From positions 1-64,000 of the forward strand of contig RECR01000043.1 of NCBI GenBank assembly GCA_007693955.1: a stretch of DNA of 64,000 nt, in the 5' to 3' direction. A program made the position numbers and the translations under genes. This document shows, one piece after another, positions 38,254-48,187 of this stretch. This DNA is from Gloeocapsa sp. DLM2.Bin57. GTDB taxonomy: Bacteria; Cyanobacteriota; Cyanobacteriia; Cyanobacteriales; Gloeocapsaceae. Numbering within the stretch: the stretch's first letter is position 1; the number at the start of each line of letters is the position of its first letter. Below the pieces are notes generated by a model that was not told the DNA's origin, did no database searches, and saw nothing but the letters and a program-made list of their open reading frames with translations.

Positions 38254-38511
38254 TTAATTAACAGAATCTTTTTGAGTAACGAAACGATGAGAAACGGTTT
38301 CAGGTTGAATCGCAGACAAGACGATATGATTAGAATCAGTAATAATCACAGCGCGAGTACGACGACCATAGGTAGCATCGATTAGTTTACCATTTTCTTT
38401 AGCTTCTGTAATAATACGCTTAATGGGAGCAGATTCAGGACTAACGATCGCGATAATGCGGTTAGCCGAGACTATATTACCAAAACCAATGTTAATTAAC
38501 TGTATTTCCAT
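38254..38511 (-). CDS. remA: RemA family regulator (DUF370)
   Basis: 85 residues: [49 protein letters not shown], the near-complete RemA pattern. In Bacillus RemA is a DNA-binding activator of biofilm matrix operons that forms oligomeric rings. The link with gmk is the same as in Bacillus. Targets here are unknown. Confidence 0.9.
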   Translation of the reverse strand: MEIQLINIGFGNIVSANRIIAIVSPESAPIKRIITEAKENGKLIDATYGRRTRAVIITDSNHIVLSAIQPETVSHRFVTQKDSVN

Positions 38512-38638
38512 AAATAAAAATAACTAATCAGGTTATATCCTTAATAATTCTAATGTTATCTCGAAAATTTAGGGATTTCAACGGTAAAATCGAAATAGTT
38601 ATCTATAAATTTGTCTTTTTGAAGCTTTGTAGTTAGAT

Positions 38639-40381
38639 ATGCAGCCAGTCGATTATACAACAATGATAGGTAGTTGTGCTGAATTAGCAAGAGACTGGTT
38701 ACCCGCGAGGTTAGAACAAGTCTATCAGCGCGATCGCTATACAATCTCCTTAAATTTACGTACGGTAAAACACAGAGGATGGTTAGATATCTCTTGGCAT
38801 CCCCAAGGTGCGAGAATATGTTTAGGATCACCTCCTCCTCGTATTGCCGATACTTTTACCTTTAGTGATCAACTCAGACACCAACTCAAAGGATTTGCCT
38901 TAACTCAAATCATCCCTGTGACTCCTTGGGAAAGAGTCTTAGACTTACAATTTGCCAAACGTCCAGGAGAAGAGCCTATTTGGCATCTCTACGTAGAAAT
39001 TATGGCTAAATACAGTAACGTCATTTTGACCAACGCAGAACAACAAATCATTACTGTAGCCCATCAAGTTAGTTCTACTCAATCGAGTTTACGTCCTTTA
39101 CAAACAGGAGGAAGCTACGAATTTCCCCCACCCTTAACTACAGAAACACCTAATCTAGAAGAAGATTATCAAAGTTGGCAAAAAAAGGTTAACCTCATTC
39201 CTAGAGAAATTGCTACTGGATTATTAAAAACTTATCGGGGATTAAGTCCTAATTTAGCCCGTAGTTTAGTCAGCAAAGCTAATTTAAACCCCAAACAATC
39301 CACCGAGTCATTATCTCCCTCTGATTGGGAACAACTATTTACTGTGTGGAGAGAGTGGTTAACTCATCTAAAGGAAAAACAATTTATACCCGTATGGACA
39401 AAAGAAGGTTATCACGTCTTAGGGTGGGAAGAGGTAAAACCTGCAGATGGAGTTAATCAACTTCTCGATCATTATTATACTCAACAACTCAGTCAACAGG
39501 TTTTTCAACAACTACGACATCAATTAGAGCAAAAAATTACCTATCATCTCGGGAAGCTTAAAACCAAAAGAGATACATTTCAAGCCAAACTAGAGGAATC
39601 CACAGAAGCAGAAGCATACCGCTACAAAGCTGATTTATTGATGGCTAATCTACAAAAATGGCAACCTGGATTAAAGAGCATCACACTAGAAGACTTTAGC
39701 ACAGCAGAACCCGTAACTATTCCCCTCAATCCCGAGAAAAACGCTGTCCAAAACGCACAACAGCTTTATAAACAACATCAAAAACTCAAAAGAGCAAAAG
39801 ATGCGGTTATACCTCTATGGGAAGAAACTCAAGGAGAGATTAATTATTTAGAACAAATAGAAGTTAATCTTAACCAATTAGATAATTATCAATCAGAAGA
39901 AGACTTACTTACTCTCAGAGAAATTAAAGCAGAATTAATCCAACAAAAGTATCTCCCTTCTCCCCAACAAGATCATAACCTGCAAAGTAATTCCGAACCT
40001 CGTCGTTATACTACTCCCTCTGGGTTTACCTTATTGATTGGCAGAAATAACCGACAAAATGAACTACTTACTTTTCGGATTGCGACAGACTATGACCTGT
40101 GGTTTCATACTCAAGAAATCCCTGGTAGTCATGTTTTATTACGTTTAGATCCAGGAAGCATACCTACTGAAGAGGATTTACAATTTACTGCTGATTTAAC
40201 CGCTTACTATAGCAAAGCTAGAGAAAGTGAACAAGTCCCCGTGATTTATACTGAACCCAAACATGTATATAAACCCAAAGGCTCGCCACCTGGTATAGCC
40301 ATATACAAAAAAGAACGGGTTATTTGGGGACGTCCACAGGTAGCTAAAGCTTACTCAGATACAATGGTAGCAGTACCATAA
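38639..40381 (+). CDS. rqcH: NFACT family protein (RqcH/Rqc2 homologue)
   Basis: 580 residues. The NFACT-N domain begins at residue 1 (DYTTMIGSCAELARDWLPAR), a helix-hairpin-helix and long coiled coil follow (about 280-430), and the NFACT-R domain ends the protein (TPSGFTLLIGRNNRQNELLT, DLWFHTQEIPGSHVLLR). RqcH recruits Ala-tRNA to stalled 50S subunits and adds C-terminal Ala tails for degradation. Older annotations call it fibronectin-binding. Its last 31 bases overlap the convergent DUF2993 gene. Confidence 0.92.
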   Translation: MQPVDYTTMIGSCAELARDWLPARLEQVYQRDRYTISLNLRTVKHRGWLDISWHPQGARICLGSPPPRIADTFTFSDQLRHQLKGFALTQIIPVTPWERVLDLQFAKRPGEEPIWHLYVEIMAKYSNVILTNAEQQIITVAHQVSSTQSSLRPLQTGGSYEFPPPLTTETPNLEEDYQSWQKKVNLIPREIATGLLKTYRGLSPNLARSLVSKANLNPKQSTESLSPSDWEQLFTVWREWLTHLKEKQFIPVWTKEGYHVLGWEEVKPADGVNQLLDHYYTQQLSQQVFQQLRHQLEQKITYHLGKLKTKRDTFQAKLEESTEAEAYRYKADLLMANLQKWQPGLKSITLEDFSTAEPVTIPLNPEKNAVQNAQQLYKQHQKLKRAKDAVIPLWEETQGEINYLEQIEVNLNQLDNYQSEEDLLTLREIKAELIQQKYLPSPQQDHNLQSNSEPRRYTTPSGFTLLIGRNNRQNELLTFRIATDYDLWFHTQEIPGSHVLLRLDPGSIPTEEDLQFTADLTAYYSKARESEQVPVIYTEPKHVYKPKGSPPGIAIYKKERVIWGRPQVAKAYSDTMVAVP

Positions 40382-41031
40382 CAATCTATTCTACCTTGAG
40401 CAAGGGTTAGGTTTTCTAGTTGTACTTGTGAACCTAAATCAACCTCATAGTTATGTAAGGTGATTTGTTCGCTACTGGTTTCAATTTGAATGGGGTGTAA
40501 GAGTAGTTTACGGTGACTAGCTAAACTTAAACCTGATTTCCAACTAATGGGAGTAACGATCGTTCCTTGAGAATCGATGGCGATCGCCCTAAGAATAAGT
40601 TTATCAGAGTGAATCTCCAGATTTTGCCAGTTTATCTGTAAATTATGGAGATAATCACCCTTGATAAAGCTTTTTAATAAGTCTGTCAAAGCAGTAGTTA
40701 ATAAATCAGAAGAGAGTGAGAGATTCAGTTGTGTTTGTTCTAAAGCAATTTTACCCTTAACCAGAATTGGTTCGAGTAAACGAAGGGGTTGACCTTTAAT
40801 TACTTGTCCTAAATTGATTTTAATGTTTTCTCCCGTCAATTCTACTTGGTTTAAATGTATCCCTTGATACACTGGTGCGATACTCCCTAGGGAAACTCCA
40901 GGAATATAACCAGTTAAAATCTGACGATTAGTACCAGTGATGTTAATTTGCAGTTGTTCGACTTTGTCTAATTGAGAGTGTAACCAGAGATTAACCGCGG
41001 GAGAGAGAACTTTACTAATGATATCCTTCAT
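40351..41031 (-). CDS. DUF2993 family protein
   Basis: 226 residues with the DUF2993 pattern: internal alternating strands such as GTNRQILTGYIPGVSLGS and LQINITGTN, with a long beta-rich body. Members are cyanobacterial/actinobacterial proteins thought to handle lipids or membrane contacts, but unproven. No clear signal peptide. It begins 37 bp after the GNAT gene stop on the same strand. Confidence 0.85.
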   Translation of the reverse strand: MKDIISKVLSPAVNLWLHSQLDKVEQLQINITGTNRQILTGYIPGVSLGSIAPVYQGIHLNQVELTGENIKINLGQVIKGQPLRLLEPILVKGKIALEQTQLNLSLSSDLLTTALTDLLKSFIKGDYLHNLQINWQNLEIHSDKLILRAIAIDSQGTIVTPISWKSGLSLASHRKLLLHPIQIETSSEQITLHNYEVDLGSQVQLENLTLAQGRIDCYGTATIVSE

Positions 41032-41068
41032 ACTAGCTTAATAATAAGTAAATTTTCTTAATCATACT

Positions 41069-41563
41069 TTATACTTTTCGACCTAAAATAACTAAATCTC
41101 TAATTTGAGCGTCAAGTTTAGCAACTCCAGGTAAATAACCCCATTGTTGAAACCCCTGTTTTTTAAATAAAGTTAAACTTGGTTGATTATGAGCAAAAAC
41201 AAAGGCTAAAAGAGTAGTAATATTTAACTTAGGACTCTCCATAATCGCTTTTGTCAATAATTCTTGACCTACCCCTTGACGTCGCCAATCAGGTGATACA
41301 TAAATACTAATTTCTGCAGTATGACGATAAGCGGGACGTCCATAAAAACTCTGAAAACTCAACCATCCCGCGATTTTACCATCTATTTCTAATACCCAAA
41401 TAGGGCGATCGCCAGATTTATGGACTTGAAACCAATGGAGACGACTTTCTAGGGTAACAGGGACTAAATCAGCTGTAGCTAAGCGATCTGGGATACTAGC
41501 GTTATAAATTTCTACAATAACTGGTAAATCTAGTTCTGTTGCTTCCCGAATTTGTTTAAACAT
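41069..41563 (-). CDS. GNAT family N-acetyltransferase (Pat-like)
   Basis: 164 residues with the acetyl-CoA loop DWRRQGVGQELL and the opening IREATELDLPVIVEIYNASI, characteristic of phosphinothricin/methionine-sulfoximine-type acetyltransferases. The substrate cannot be told from sequence. It is divergent from the Uma2 gene with only 26 bp between starts. Confidence 0.9.
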   Translation of the reverse strand: MFKQIREATELDLPVIVEIYNASIPDRLATADLVPVTLESRLHWFQVHKSGDRPIWVLEIDGKIAGWLSFQSFYGRPAYRHTAEISIYVSPDWRRQGVGQELLTKAIMESPKLNITTLLAFVFAHNQPSLTLFKKQGFQQWGYLPGVAKLDAQIRDLVILGRKV

Positions 41564-41589
41564 AAAGAAATATAGACACCAGACTCAAG

Positions 41590-42162
41590 ATGACTAAAAT
41601 TAATTTATACCCTATTAAAGACCAAATTAGTGCTAAATTTGCGGCAATATGTCAAGAAAACCCTAATTTATCCTTAGAATTATCGGCGACAGGAGAATTA
41701 AGAGTCATGTCACCTACAGGAGGAGAAACAGGAAGACAAAACGCTTATTTACTTGGTTTATTTTTTGTCTGGAATCAAGCTAACCAGTTAGGGGTTTTAT
41801 TTGATTCTTCTACTTGTTTTCGCTTATCAAATGGGGCGTTATTTTCTCCTGATTTAGCTTGGGTTACCCTAGAGAGGTGGAATAACCTAAGCAAAGATGA
41901 ACAGCAAAAGTTTCCCCCTTTAGCTCCCGATTTTGTGTTAGAGTTATTATCACCTAGTGATTCACTGCCACAACTCCAAAATAAGATGAGAGAGTATCTC
42001 CAAGGTGGAGTACCTTTAGGATGGTTATTAAATCCCAATCTCAAAAGCCTAGAAATCTATCGTTTAAATAGTGAAGTAGAGATATTATCTAATCCTCTTA
42101 CTATTGCCGCAGAAAAAATTTTACCTGGATTAGTAATTAATTTAACGTCTATTTGGGGTTAG
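41590..42162 (+). CDS. Uma2 family putative nuclease
   Basis: 190 residues with the PD-(D/E)XK-like core of the Uma2 family: FSPDLAWV, PPLAPDFVLELLSPSDSL and KMREYLQGGVPLGWLLNP. Uma2 proteins are expanded in cyanobacteria; nuclease activity is inferred from fold. It overlaps the convergent 366-residue gene by four bases. Confidence 0.9.
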   Translation: MTKINLYPIKDQISAKFAAICQENPNLSLELSATGELRVMSPTGGETGRQNAYLLGLFFVWNQANQLGVLFDSSTCFRLSNGALFSPDLAWVTLERWNNLSKDEQQKFPPLAPDFVLELLSPSDSLPQLQNKMREYLQGGVPLGWLLNPNLKSLEIYRLNSEVEILSNPLTIAAEKILPGLVINLTSIWG

Positions 42163-43259
42163 TTAATTTGTAACAAAGAACGTAAAACTATGGTAGCTGC
42201 TTCTCTAATGGCTGTGGAACGCACGTCTAACTGTTCATAACTATCTACAAATCGTTGATAATCTTCTAGGTTTTTAGGTTCGTTAATCTCCTTCCAAAGT
42301 ACCCTTAACATTCTTTCAGTTCTTTCGATTTGGTCTAAACACTCTCGATATTTACGAAAACTATTGTCATCTTGAAGGATTCCTAAAGTAAATTTAGCTA
42401 TCTTATATTTCCAAATATTGCTTTTAAAATCCCAAGAACGAATTAAAATATTTAAGGTTTGTTCATAAGCAAAAGGTTTATAGGCTAATAATTCTTGGAG
42501 AGTTTCCCGCTTAATATTGAGAAATTCTGAGCGAGGTTTTTTAACACCATTTCTTTCCCATTCGTCGATTTCTTGAATTTGATTGATATGACGAGTAATC
42601 GTAGGAAACCAATTAGCTAAAAGAGGAAAAGTCCCATAGCGATCGATTAAATCTTTAGCAGAAAATTCTAAACCTGTGATATAATCTCCCAGAATAATAT
42701 CGGGTATATCATGATTATAATAACTCCCTAAATCTAAAAATTGTTGAAGTTTATCAATAAATTGATTCACATTACCCATAAATTTAATGAGTTGATTGAT
42801 CTCTTCTGATTCCAGATAAATAGCAATTTCTTGTAATAAAATATTCACATCTCCCGTTTTACCTAACTCAAAAATTTCCCCTAGTTTATCTTCGATAGTT
42901 TCTAATTTATTGAGAATATGTTTAATACTTAAACCGCCAATTTGTTCGGTATCACCAGGTAATAAAACTAAACGTTCAGTATCAGGGTAGTTATCGAGAA
43001 CATATCCCCAACCAGTTAACCATCTTTGACAAGTATCAACAGCCCAAATTTCTACTAAATCAAGCTGACGATTATTAACAATAATATCGTTATAAAAAAT
43101 AGCTGCTTTTCCCTTTTGTTTTGTTTCCATATTAACAACAACAACGGGAGGATTAAGAGTGGTTTTAGTACAACAATCAAATAATTTCCAAAAAATACCA
43201 GACTGTACCTTGTTTTTTAAACCTCCATGAGGGAAGATAATGATAGCTCTGGTAGTCAT
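42159..43259 (-). CDS. Protein of unknown function, possible GT-A-like N-terminus
   Basis: 366 residues. The first ~130 look like an alpha/beta domain: RAIIIFPHGGLKNKVQ, a strand PVVVVNMETKQKGKA, then RLVLLPGDTEQIGGL, in which the acidic DTE stands where a nucleotide-sugar transferase would place its metal-binding motif. The rest is helical, rich in Leu and Glu, with coiled-coil character. No signal peptide. I do not recognise the family; a glycosyltransferase-like role is a guess. It is not co-oriented with a close neighbour except the caspase gene 46 bp upstream. Confidence 0.6.
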   Translation of the reverse strand: MTTRAIIIFPHGGLKNKVQSGIFWKLFDCCTKTTLNPPVVVVNMETKQKGKAAIFYNDIIVNNRQLDLVEIWAVDTCQRWLTGWGYVLDNYPDTERLVLLPGDTEQIGGLSIKHILNKLETIEDKLGEIFELGKTGDVNILLQEIAIYLESEEINQLIKFMGNVNQFIDKLQQFLDLGSYYNHDIPDIILGDYITGLEFSAKDLIDRYGTFPLLANWFPTITRHINQIQEIDEWERNGVKKPRSEFLNIKRETLQELLAYKPFAYEQTLNILIRSWDFKSNIWKYKIAKFTLGILQDDNSFRKYRECLDQIERTERMLRVLWKEINEPKNLEDYQRFVDSYEQLDVRSTAIREAATIVLRSLLQIN

Positions 43260-43305
43260 GTGATTTATAAAACCTATCTAGAAAAACTCTTACATTATAA
43301 TTGAG

Positions 43306-45402
43306 CTATTGAGTATTAATTACAAAACTTAAACTAGCCCAATGAGTAACCGCTAAAGTATAGTTATCAGCAGAATTCGGGATTAATTTTGATTTAGCCT
43401 GACTTGCGTTGTCTAAATCTGTCAGAATAGCTTGGATAACTCCTAAAGGTTTAAGTAACAAGACAATTGTTTCTTTATTCCCCAAGGTTTGTTGTTGATT
43501 ACCGAGAGTTTCTAAAGTGTTTTTAAAAGGACTATCACTACAAATCACTAGAGTTTCTGTAATACCTAAAGGTTCAGAAGTTTTCCAAGTAAAAGAATTA
43601 TTGGGATTAGGTATAACGCGAGTTTCTCCTGGATTAACCACAGAAGGTAAGGTTTTTTGATTCAGAGGAGGGGTATAAAGAGCGATCGCCTGATGATCAG
43701 GTAAGATACTTAATAAGATAAAATAAATAGGGTTATTACCCTGATTAGTCAAACGATATTGAATAGATTTATTTATCGGGATACTAGGGAGAAATTGTCC
43801 TGGATTTTTCCTAGTGATTTTATCTTGTTTACCTCCTGATTGGCTAATTTTTTGCCAAATCATTTGATTACGTTGGTCAAAAATCGTTAAACTAACTTCT
43901 ACTGGTAAGCGAGAAGAAGCTTGATTGAGAGTAAGTCTGCTTAATTTGGCTGCTAAAATTACTGCTAAATTAGGAGTTAAACGAGTAACCGCTGACTTAA
44001 TCGCTTCGTTAACTTCCCCTGTGGTTTTAGGGATAAGATTACCTTTCTGAGTCAATAAACCATAACCTGTAGAAGTTTTTGCCAATAAACAATCAGCCCA
44101 TTGTTCCCCTGGATTAACTATACCATCAACTAGATCCAGATTAACTAGTGCACTAGTAGCGTCAACCCTTTCGATTCTTTCGAGACTATTATCTAAAGCT
44201 ATAGCTAACTTTACATCTTTGGGTAAAACTCTGAGATATTCTTGAACAACTTGTCCTACTTTTAAGTTTTTGGGGGGATTATCACCGAGCCAACTTGCAT
44301 TACTAGTAAATTTATTTAGACTATGCAACTGTAAATATTGCTCAGGTTTTAATTCAGGTATCGCGAATAGAGAGTTAGCACCATAATTTTGTAAAACCGT
44401 TGCGGGTAATCCTAATAGATTTACTTGTGGTTCTTCTCCAATTGAGCTAAGATAACCATGAGCAGAAAAAGCTGATTGGGATTTTAGGTAGTAAACCACA
44501 TCTGATGTCAGAGCAGGTTTACTCAATTGAGGTTGTTGTTGACTTCCCATCACAGTAGCGATATTAGCAGTAGCTTGAGCTAAACTAGTAATTAAATTAG
44601 TCGGGGGAATTTTTGACCAAAGATCTTGAGTAAGATTATAAGTAAATAAACCCGCACTAAAATTTTGCCAACGTTGTTCAACCGCTAGTTGATTTTCTGC
44701 TCCCGCGTGTAATAATATTGGTTGAAGATTTTTTTTAGTTGAAGGTATCCCTAATCGTATTTGTTCAGCAAAAGCTACCTCTGAGATATTTTCTTGTTGT
44801 TCACCAGGTGGTAATAAAGAACGAACTTTCAAGTTACCGAGAAGTAATTGACTAGGAATAGCATAACTAGTATCTAAGACTAGAGTAACCTTATCTGTAG
44901 GTAAAGATTGGGCTAATAAAACTAAGGTTTTTTCTAGTAAATGATTACTAGTGGAGTTCTTTTTATTGGGGAAGCTACTATCTACTGGTACTAAACTAGG
45001 GAGATTAGTTTGATTAGGGAGACTTGCTAAACTACCATAACCGCTAAAATGAAAAACCACTATATCAGTAGCTTTAGCTTGTTTAATAAGATGTTCTGTA
45101 AAAGCGGTTTCGATGTTTTCCCTAGTTGCTTCTTTTTCAGTGAGGGTAACAATATCCTGGGGTTGAAAATTAAAACGGTGAATTAACAACTCTTTTTGTA
45201 ACTCAACATCCGTCAAACAACCATTCAATTGAGGATAGTGAGGATATTGATTAATTCCTACTAACAAAGCTAACTTACGGTTAGTTGTAGCAGCTAGAGT
45301 TTGAACATAGCGGTTAAATCCAGGTAAAGTGAGTTGACTAGTACCTAGAGTTAGTATAGCTAATCCCGTTTGTTGTAAAAACCGCCTTCGTTCAATTCTC
45401 AT
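43306..45402 (-). CDS. Pseudo-orthocaspase with Tat signal and DUF4384
   Basis: 698 residues. MRIERRRFLQQTG is a twin-arginine signal with a hydrophobic stretch after it, so export is predicted. The caspase p20 fold follows (RKLALLVGINQYP at 43-55). At the catalytic His position the protein reads FSGYG (Tyr122), and at the catalytic Cys position LVLDTSY (Ser179), so both catalytic residues are replaced. Tyr/Ser pseudo-orthocaspases are a known cyanobacterial group. The C-terminal part (about 500-620) is a DUF4384-like region (GNNPIYFILLSILPDHQAIAL). It may bind rather than cut partners. It precedes the unknown 366-residue gene on the same strand. Confidence 0.88.
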   Translation of the reverse strand: MRIERRRFLQQTGLAILTLGTSQLTLPGFNRYVQTLAATTNRKLALLVGINQYPHYPQLNGCLTDVELQKELLIHRFNFQPQDIVTLTEKEATRENIETAFTEHLIKQAKATDIVVFHFSGYGSLASLPNQTNLPSLVPVDSSFPNKKNSTSNHLLEKTLVLLAQSLPTDKVTLVLDTSYAIPSQLLLGNLKVRSLLPPGEQQENISEVAFAEQIRLGIPSTKKNLQPILLHAGAENQLAVEQRWQNFSAGLFTYNLTQDLWSKIPPTNLITSLAQATANIATVMGSQQQPQLSKPALTSDVVYYLKSQSAFSAHGYLSSIGEEPQVNLLGLPATVLQNYGANSLFAIPELKPEQYLQLHSLNKFTSNASWLGDNPPKNLKVGQVVQEYLRVLPKDVKLAIALDNSLERIERVDATSALVNLDLVDGIVNPGEQWADCLLAKTSTGYGLLTQKGNLIPKTTGEVNEAIKSAVTRLTPNLAVILAAKLSRLTLNQASSRLPVEVSLTIFDQRNQMIWQKISQSGGKQDKITRKNPGQFLPSIPINKSIQYRLTNQGNNPIYFILLSILPDHQAIALYTPPLNQKTLPSVVNPGETRVIPNPNNSFTWKTSEPLGITETLVICSDSPFKNTLETLGNQQQTLGNKETIVLLLKPLGVIQAILTDLDNASQAKSKLIPNSADNYTLAVTHWASLSFVINTQ

Positions 45403-45445
45403 GCTGACTGCTTAGGTTTTGTAATTACAGCATTTTTAGGATAAC

Positions 45446-45477
45446 AAAAAAAGCCCGCACTTGTTTAAAAGTGCAGG
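45446..45477 (-). terminator. Terminator of sat
   Basis: On the minus strand AAGTGC (plus 45469-45474) pairs with GCACTT (45457-45462), extended across one mismatch by CC/GG pairs, and a run of seven T follows. It lies nine bases after the sat stop and upstream of the caspase gene. Confidence 0.85.
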
Positions 45478-45485
45478 AATTTGAC

Positions 45486-46667
45486 TTAAACCTTTTGTAC
45501 TTGAGATTGCATTGCTTGAGATAATTCTGCTGCAACTTCAGGACGAGAAAATTCAGGGGGTGGTAATTCACCACGACGCAACATTTCTCTTACTTTTGTA
45601 CCTGAGAGGTGAATACGATCTTCTTTAGTCGCGGGACTAGTTTTGGTTGTCGCCATTTGTTGAGTTAACTTACAATAAAAAGCGTGTTCAAACATCATCG
45701 GGACGATTTCTAACTCATGGGGTTCAAACTCAGCAAAAATCTTTTGTGCATCGTAAGTACCGTAATAATCTCCTACACCCGCGTGGTCTCTACCGACGAT
45801 AAAATGGGTACAGCCATAGTTTTTACGGATTAAAGCGTGGAAAATCGCTTCTCTAGGACCTGCGTAACGCATGGCTGAAGGATTGATAGCCAGAATAACG
45901 CGATCGTGAGGATAATATTTTTCGAGCATAATCTCATAACAACGCATTCTCACGTCTGCGGGGATATCATCTTCTTTCGTTGCACCTACGAGAGGATGTA
46001 AGAAGAGTCCATCAACTACCTCCATCGCACATTTTTGAATATATTCGTGAGCGCGATGTATGGGGTTGCGGGTTTGAAAACCGACAATAGTTTGCCATCC
46101 TTTCTCTTTAAACATAGCCCTTGATTGTAGGGGATCTATTTGATAGGAAGGGAAGAGAGGATGAGCTTCTCTGTCTAATAACCAAACAGGACCTGCTAAA
46201 TTAACTGGTCCAGATTCAGATAAAACTTTAACACCAGGATGCTTCTGCTCGTCGGTTAAGTAAACATTGACCGCTTCGTGAGCTTTATTGTAGTGGTATT
46301 TTTGGGTTAGTTCTAAAACCCCGATAAATTTACCTTCAGAGTTATCTAGACGTACCCAATTACCTTCTTTGAGGGAGTCTGCTACTTCTTCTGACACAGA
46401 GAGAGTCACGGGTAATGACCAAGGAAGACCGTTGGTTAGACGCATATCTTCAACTACTGTCTCGTAGTCTGCTTGTTCCATAAACCCTTTTAGAGGACTA
46501 AAACCACCGATGGCGATCATCACTAAGTCAGATTCAGCCCGTTGATCTAGTTGTACTCTAGGTAGAGAGTCGGCTAATTGGAGAAATTCTGCTCTTTCTG
46601 CAGCTGTGGCTACGCGATTGATTAAATGACCACCGTGGGGGGTAATTCCGTCTATATGTGTACTCAT
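45486..46667 (-). CDS. sat: Sulfate adenylyltransferase (ATP sulfurylase)
   Basis: 393 residues of the monofunctional (Met3-type) enzyme with [16 protein letters not shown] and [12 protein letters not shown], both ATP/sulfate-site motifs. It makes APS from sulfate and ATP, the first step of sulfate assimilation. No APS-kinase domain is attached. It is divergent from the aldehyde dehydrogenase gene, with only 41 bp between the two starts. Confidence 0.97.
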   Translation of the reverse strand: MSTHIDGITPHGGHLINRVATAAERAEFLQLADSLPRVQLDQRAESDLVMIAIGGFSPLKGFMEQADYETVVEDMRLTNGLPWSLPVTLSVSEEVADSLKEGNWVRLDNSEGKFIGVLELTQKYHYNKAHEAVNVYLTDEQKHPGVKVLSESGPVNLAGPVWLLDREAHPLFPSYQIDPLQSRAMFKEKGWQTIVGFQTRNPIHRAHEYIQKCAMEVVDGLFLHPLVGATKEDDIPADVRMRCYEIMLEKYYPHDRVILAINPSAMRYAGPREAIFHALIRKNYGCTHFIVGRDHAGVGDYYGTYDAQKIFAEFEPHELEIVPMMFEHAFYCKLTQQMATTKTSPATKEDRIHLSGTKVREMLRRGELPPPEFSRPEVAAELSQAMQSQVQKV

Positions 46668-46708
46668 ACTCTTATAATAGTTAAGTCTTTGCCTATTTTC
46701 TCACGTTG

Positions 46709-48187
46709 ATGTCATTTATGGTTAATTTTCCCCAACAGATTTGTAACTGGATTAATGGTCAAGAAATACCCTCTCAAGGTGGTGCTTGGTTTAGTAAGTT
46801 AAACCCCTGTAATGGTCAGACACTCTGTCAAGTAACTCGTTCTCAAGCTGAGGATGTCGCTACCGCGGTAGATGTCGCTAGAAAACAATTTACTGTTGCT
46901 TGGTCGGAAATTCCACCTGTCCAAAGGGGAGAAATTCTCCATAATTTGGTCTTGGGATTAAAAGCTAGACAAGAGGAAATAGCTAAGATTGTCGCTGCTG
47001 AAACGGGTAAATCTTTTGCTTCTGCTTTGGGGGAAACTCAAGGGGCGATCGCCCTGGGTTTATTTTACGCTAGTGAGGGACAAAGACTATATGGACGTAC
47101 TACCACGAGCGCTGTTCCCCATAAACACGCTTTAACGGTTCGTCAACCCCTAGGAGTAGCTGGGTTAATTATCGCTGCTAATACTCCCATCGCTAATGTC
47201 GCTTGGAAGGTTTTCCCCGCTCTCATCTGTGGTAATACTGCTGTACTTAAAGCCGCTGAAGATACCCCTATTACGGCTTGGATTTTTGGTCAAATCGCTC
47301 AAGAAGCTGGTTTACCCCCTGGAGTGTTAAATATTATTCAAGGTTACGGTGAAGAAGCGGGAGCACCTTTAGTAGCTCACCAGGATATAGATATTATTAG
47401 TTTTACTGGTTCTACCGCTGTAGGACGTCAAATTCAAACGGTAGCAGGTCCTAGTTTAAAGCGTATCTCCCTGGAATTAGGGGGGAAAAATCCCCTGGTT
47501 GTCTGTGATGATGCAGATTTAGATAATGCGGTTAATTGGACTATCTTATCAGCTTTTAGTAACGCGGGACAACGTTGCGCCGCAGGTAGTAGGATTATTA
47601 TCTTTGAGTCTATCTATGATCAGTTTCGAGATTTGTTAGTAGCCAAAACTAAACAACTTAAAGTAGGACCAAAGGATACAGATGATTTAGGTCCTGTGAT
47701 TAATAATAAACAATTACAACAAATGTTAAGGGCGATCGCTACTGCCCGGGCCAATGGTGCTAAAATCTTAAGCGGGGGAGATCGTCTTACCGATAGCGAA
47801 CATCAAGATGGTTATTATCTCGCACCCACCCTCCTAGAGAATATCTCCCCTGAAGCGGCAATCTCCCAAACAGAATTATTTGGTCCAATTGCTATACTCT
47901 ACTCTGTACCTGATTTTAACAGTGCTTTAGCTTTGGCTAATAACTCTCCCTATGGTTTAACCGCTTCTATCCATACAGGTAATTTACATCGTGCTATACG
48001 CTTCTGTGAAAAAGTTCAAGCAGGAGTAGCTGTAGTAAATGGTGGTACTTATGGAAGTGAACCCCATATGCCTTTTGGAGGTTTTAAACAGTCGGGAAAT
48101 GGTACAAGAGAACCAGGTACAGAAGCTTTAGACGTTTATTCGGAATTAAAAGATATCTATATCAATATTGATCCTAACTATGTTTAG
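46709..48187 (+). CDS. NAD(P)-dependent aldehyde dehydrogenase
   Basis: 492 residues from the ATG at 46709 (ATG 46718 is equally possible; no clear ribosome site). The catalytic Glu is in ELGGKNPLVV (near 256) and the nucleophilic Cys in AGQRCAAGS (near 289). The substrate is not evident; closest patterns are those of succinate-semialdehyde or broad-range ALDHs. The stop overlaps the next start by eight bases, an unusual partner for the two genes that follow. Confidence 0.88.
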   Translation: MSFMVNFPQQICNWINGQEIPSQGGAWFSKLNPCNGQTLCQVTRSQAEDVATAVDVARKQFTVAWSEIPPVQRGEILHNLVLGLKARQEEIAKIVAAETGKSFASALGETQGAIALGLFYASEGQRLYGRTTTSAVPHKHALTVRQPLGVAGLIIAANTPIANVAWKVFPALICGNTAVLKAAEDTPITAWIFGQIAQEAGLPPGVLNIIQGYGEEAGAPLVAHQDIDIISFTGSTAVGRQIQTVAGPSLKRISLELGGKNPLVVCDDADLDNAVNWTILSAFSNAGQRCAAGSRIIIFESIYDQFRDLLVAKTKQLKVGPKDTDDLGPVINNKQLQQMLRAIATARANGAKILSGGDRLTDSEHQDGYYLAPTLLENISPEAAISQTELFGPIAILYSVPDFNSALALANNSPYGLTASIHTGNLHRAIRFCEKVQAGVAVVNGGTYGSEPHMPFGGFKQSGNGTREPGTEALDVYSELKDIYINIDPNYV

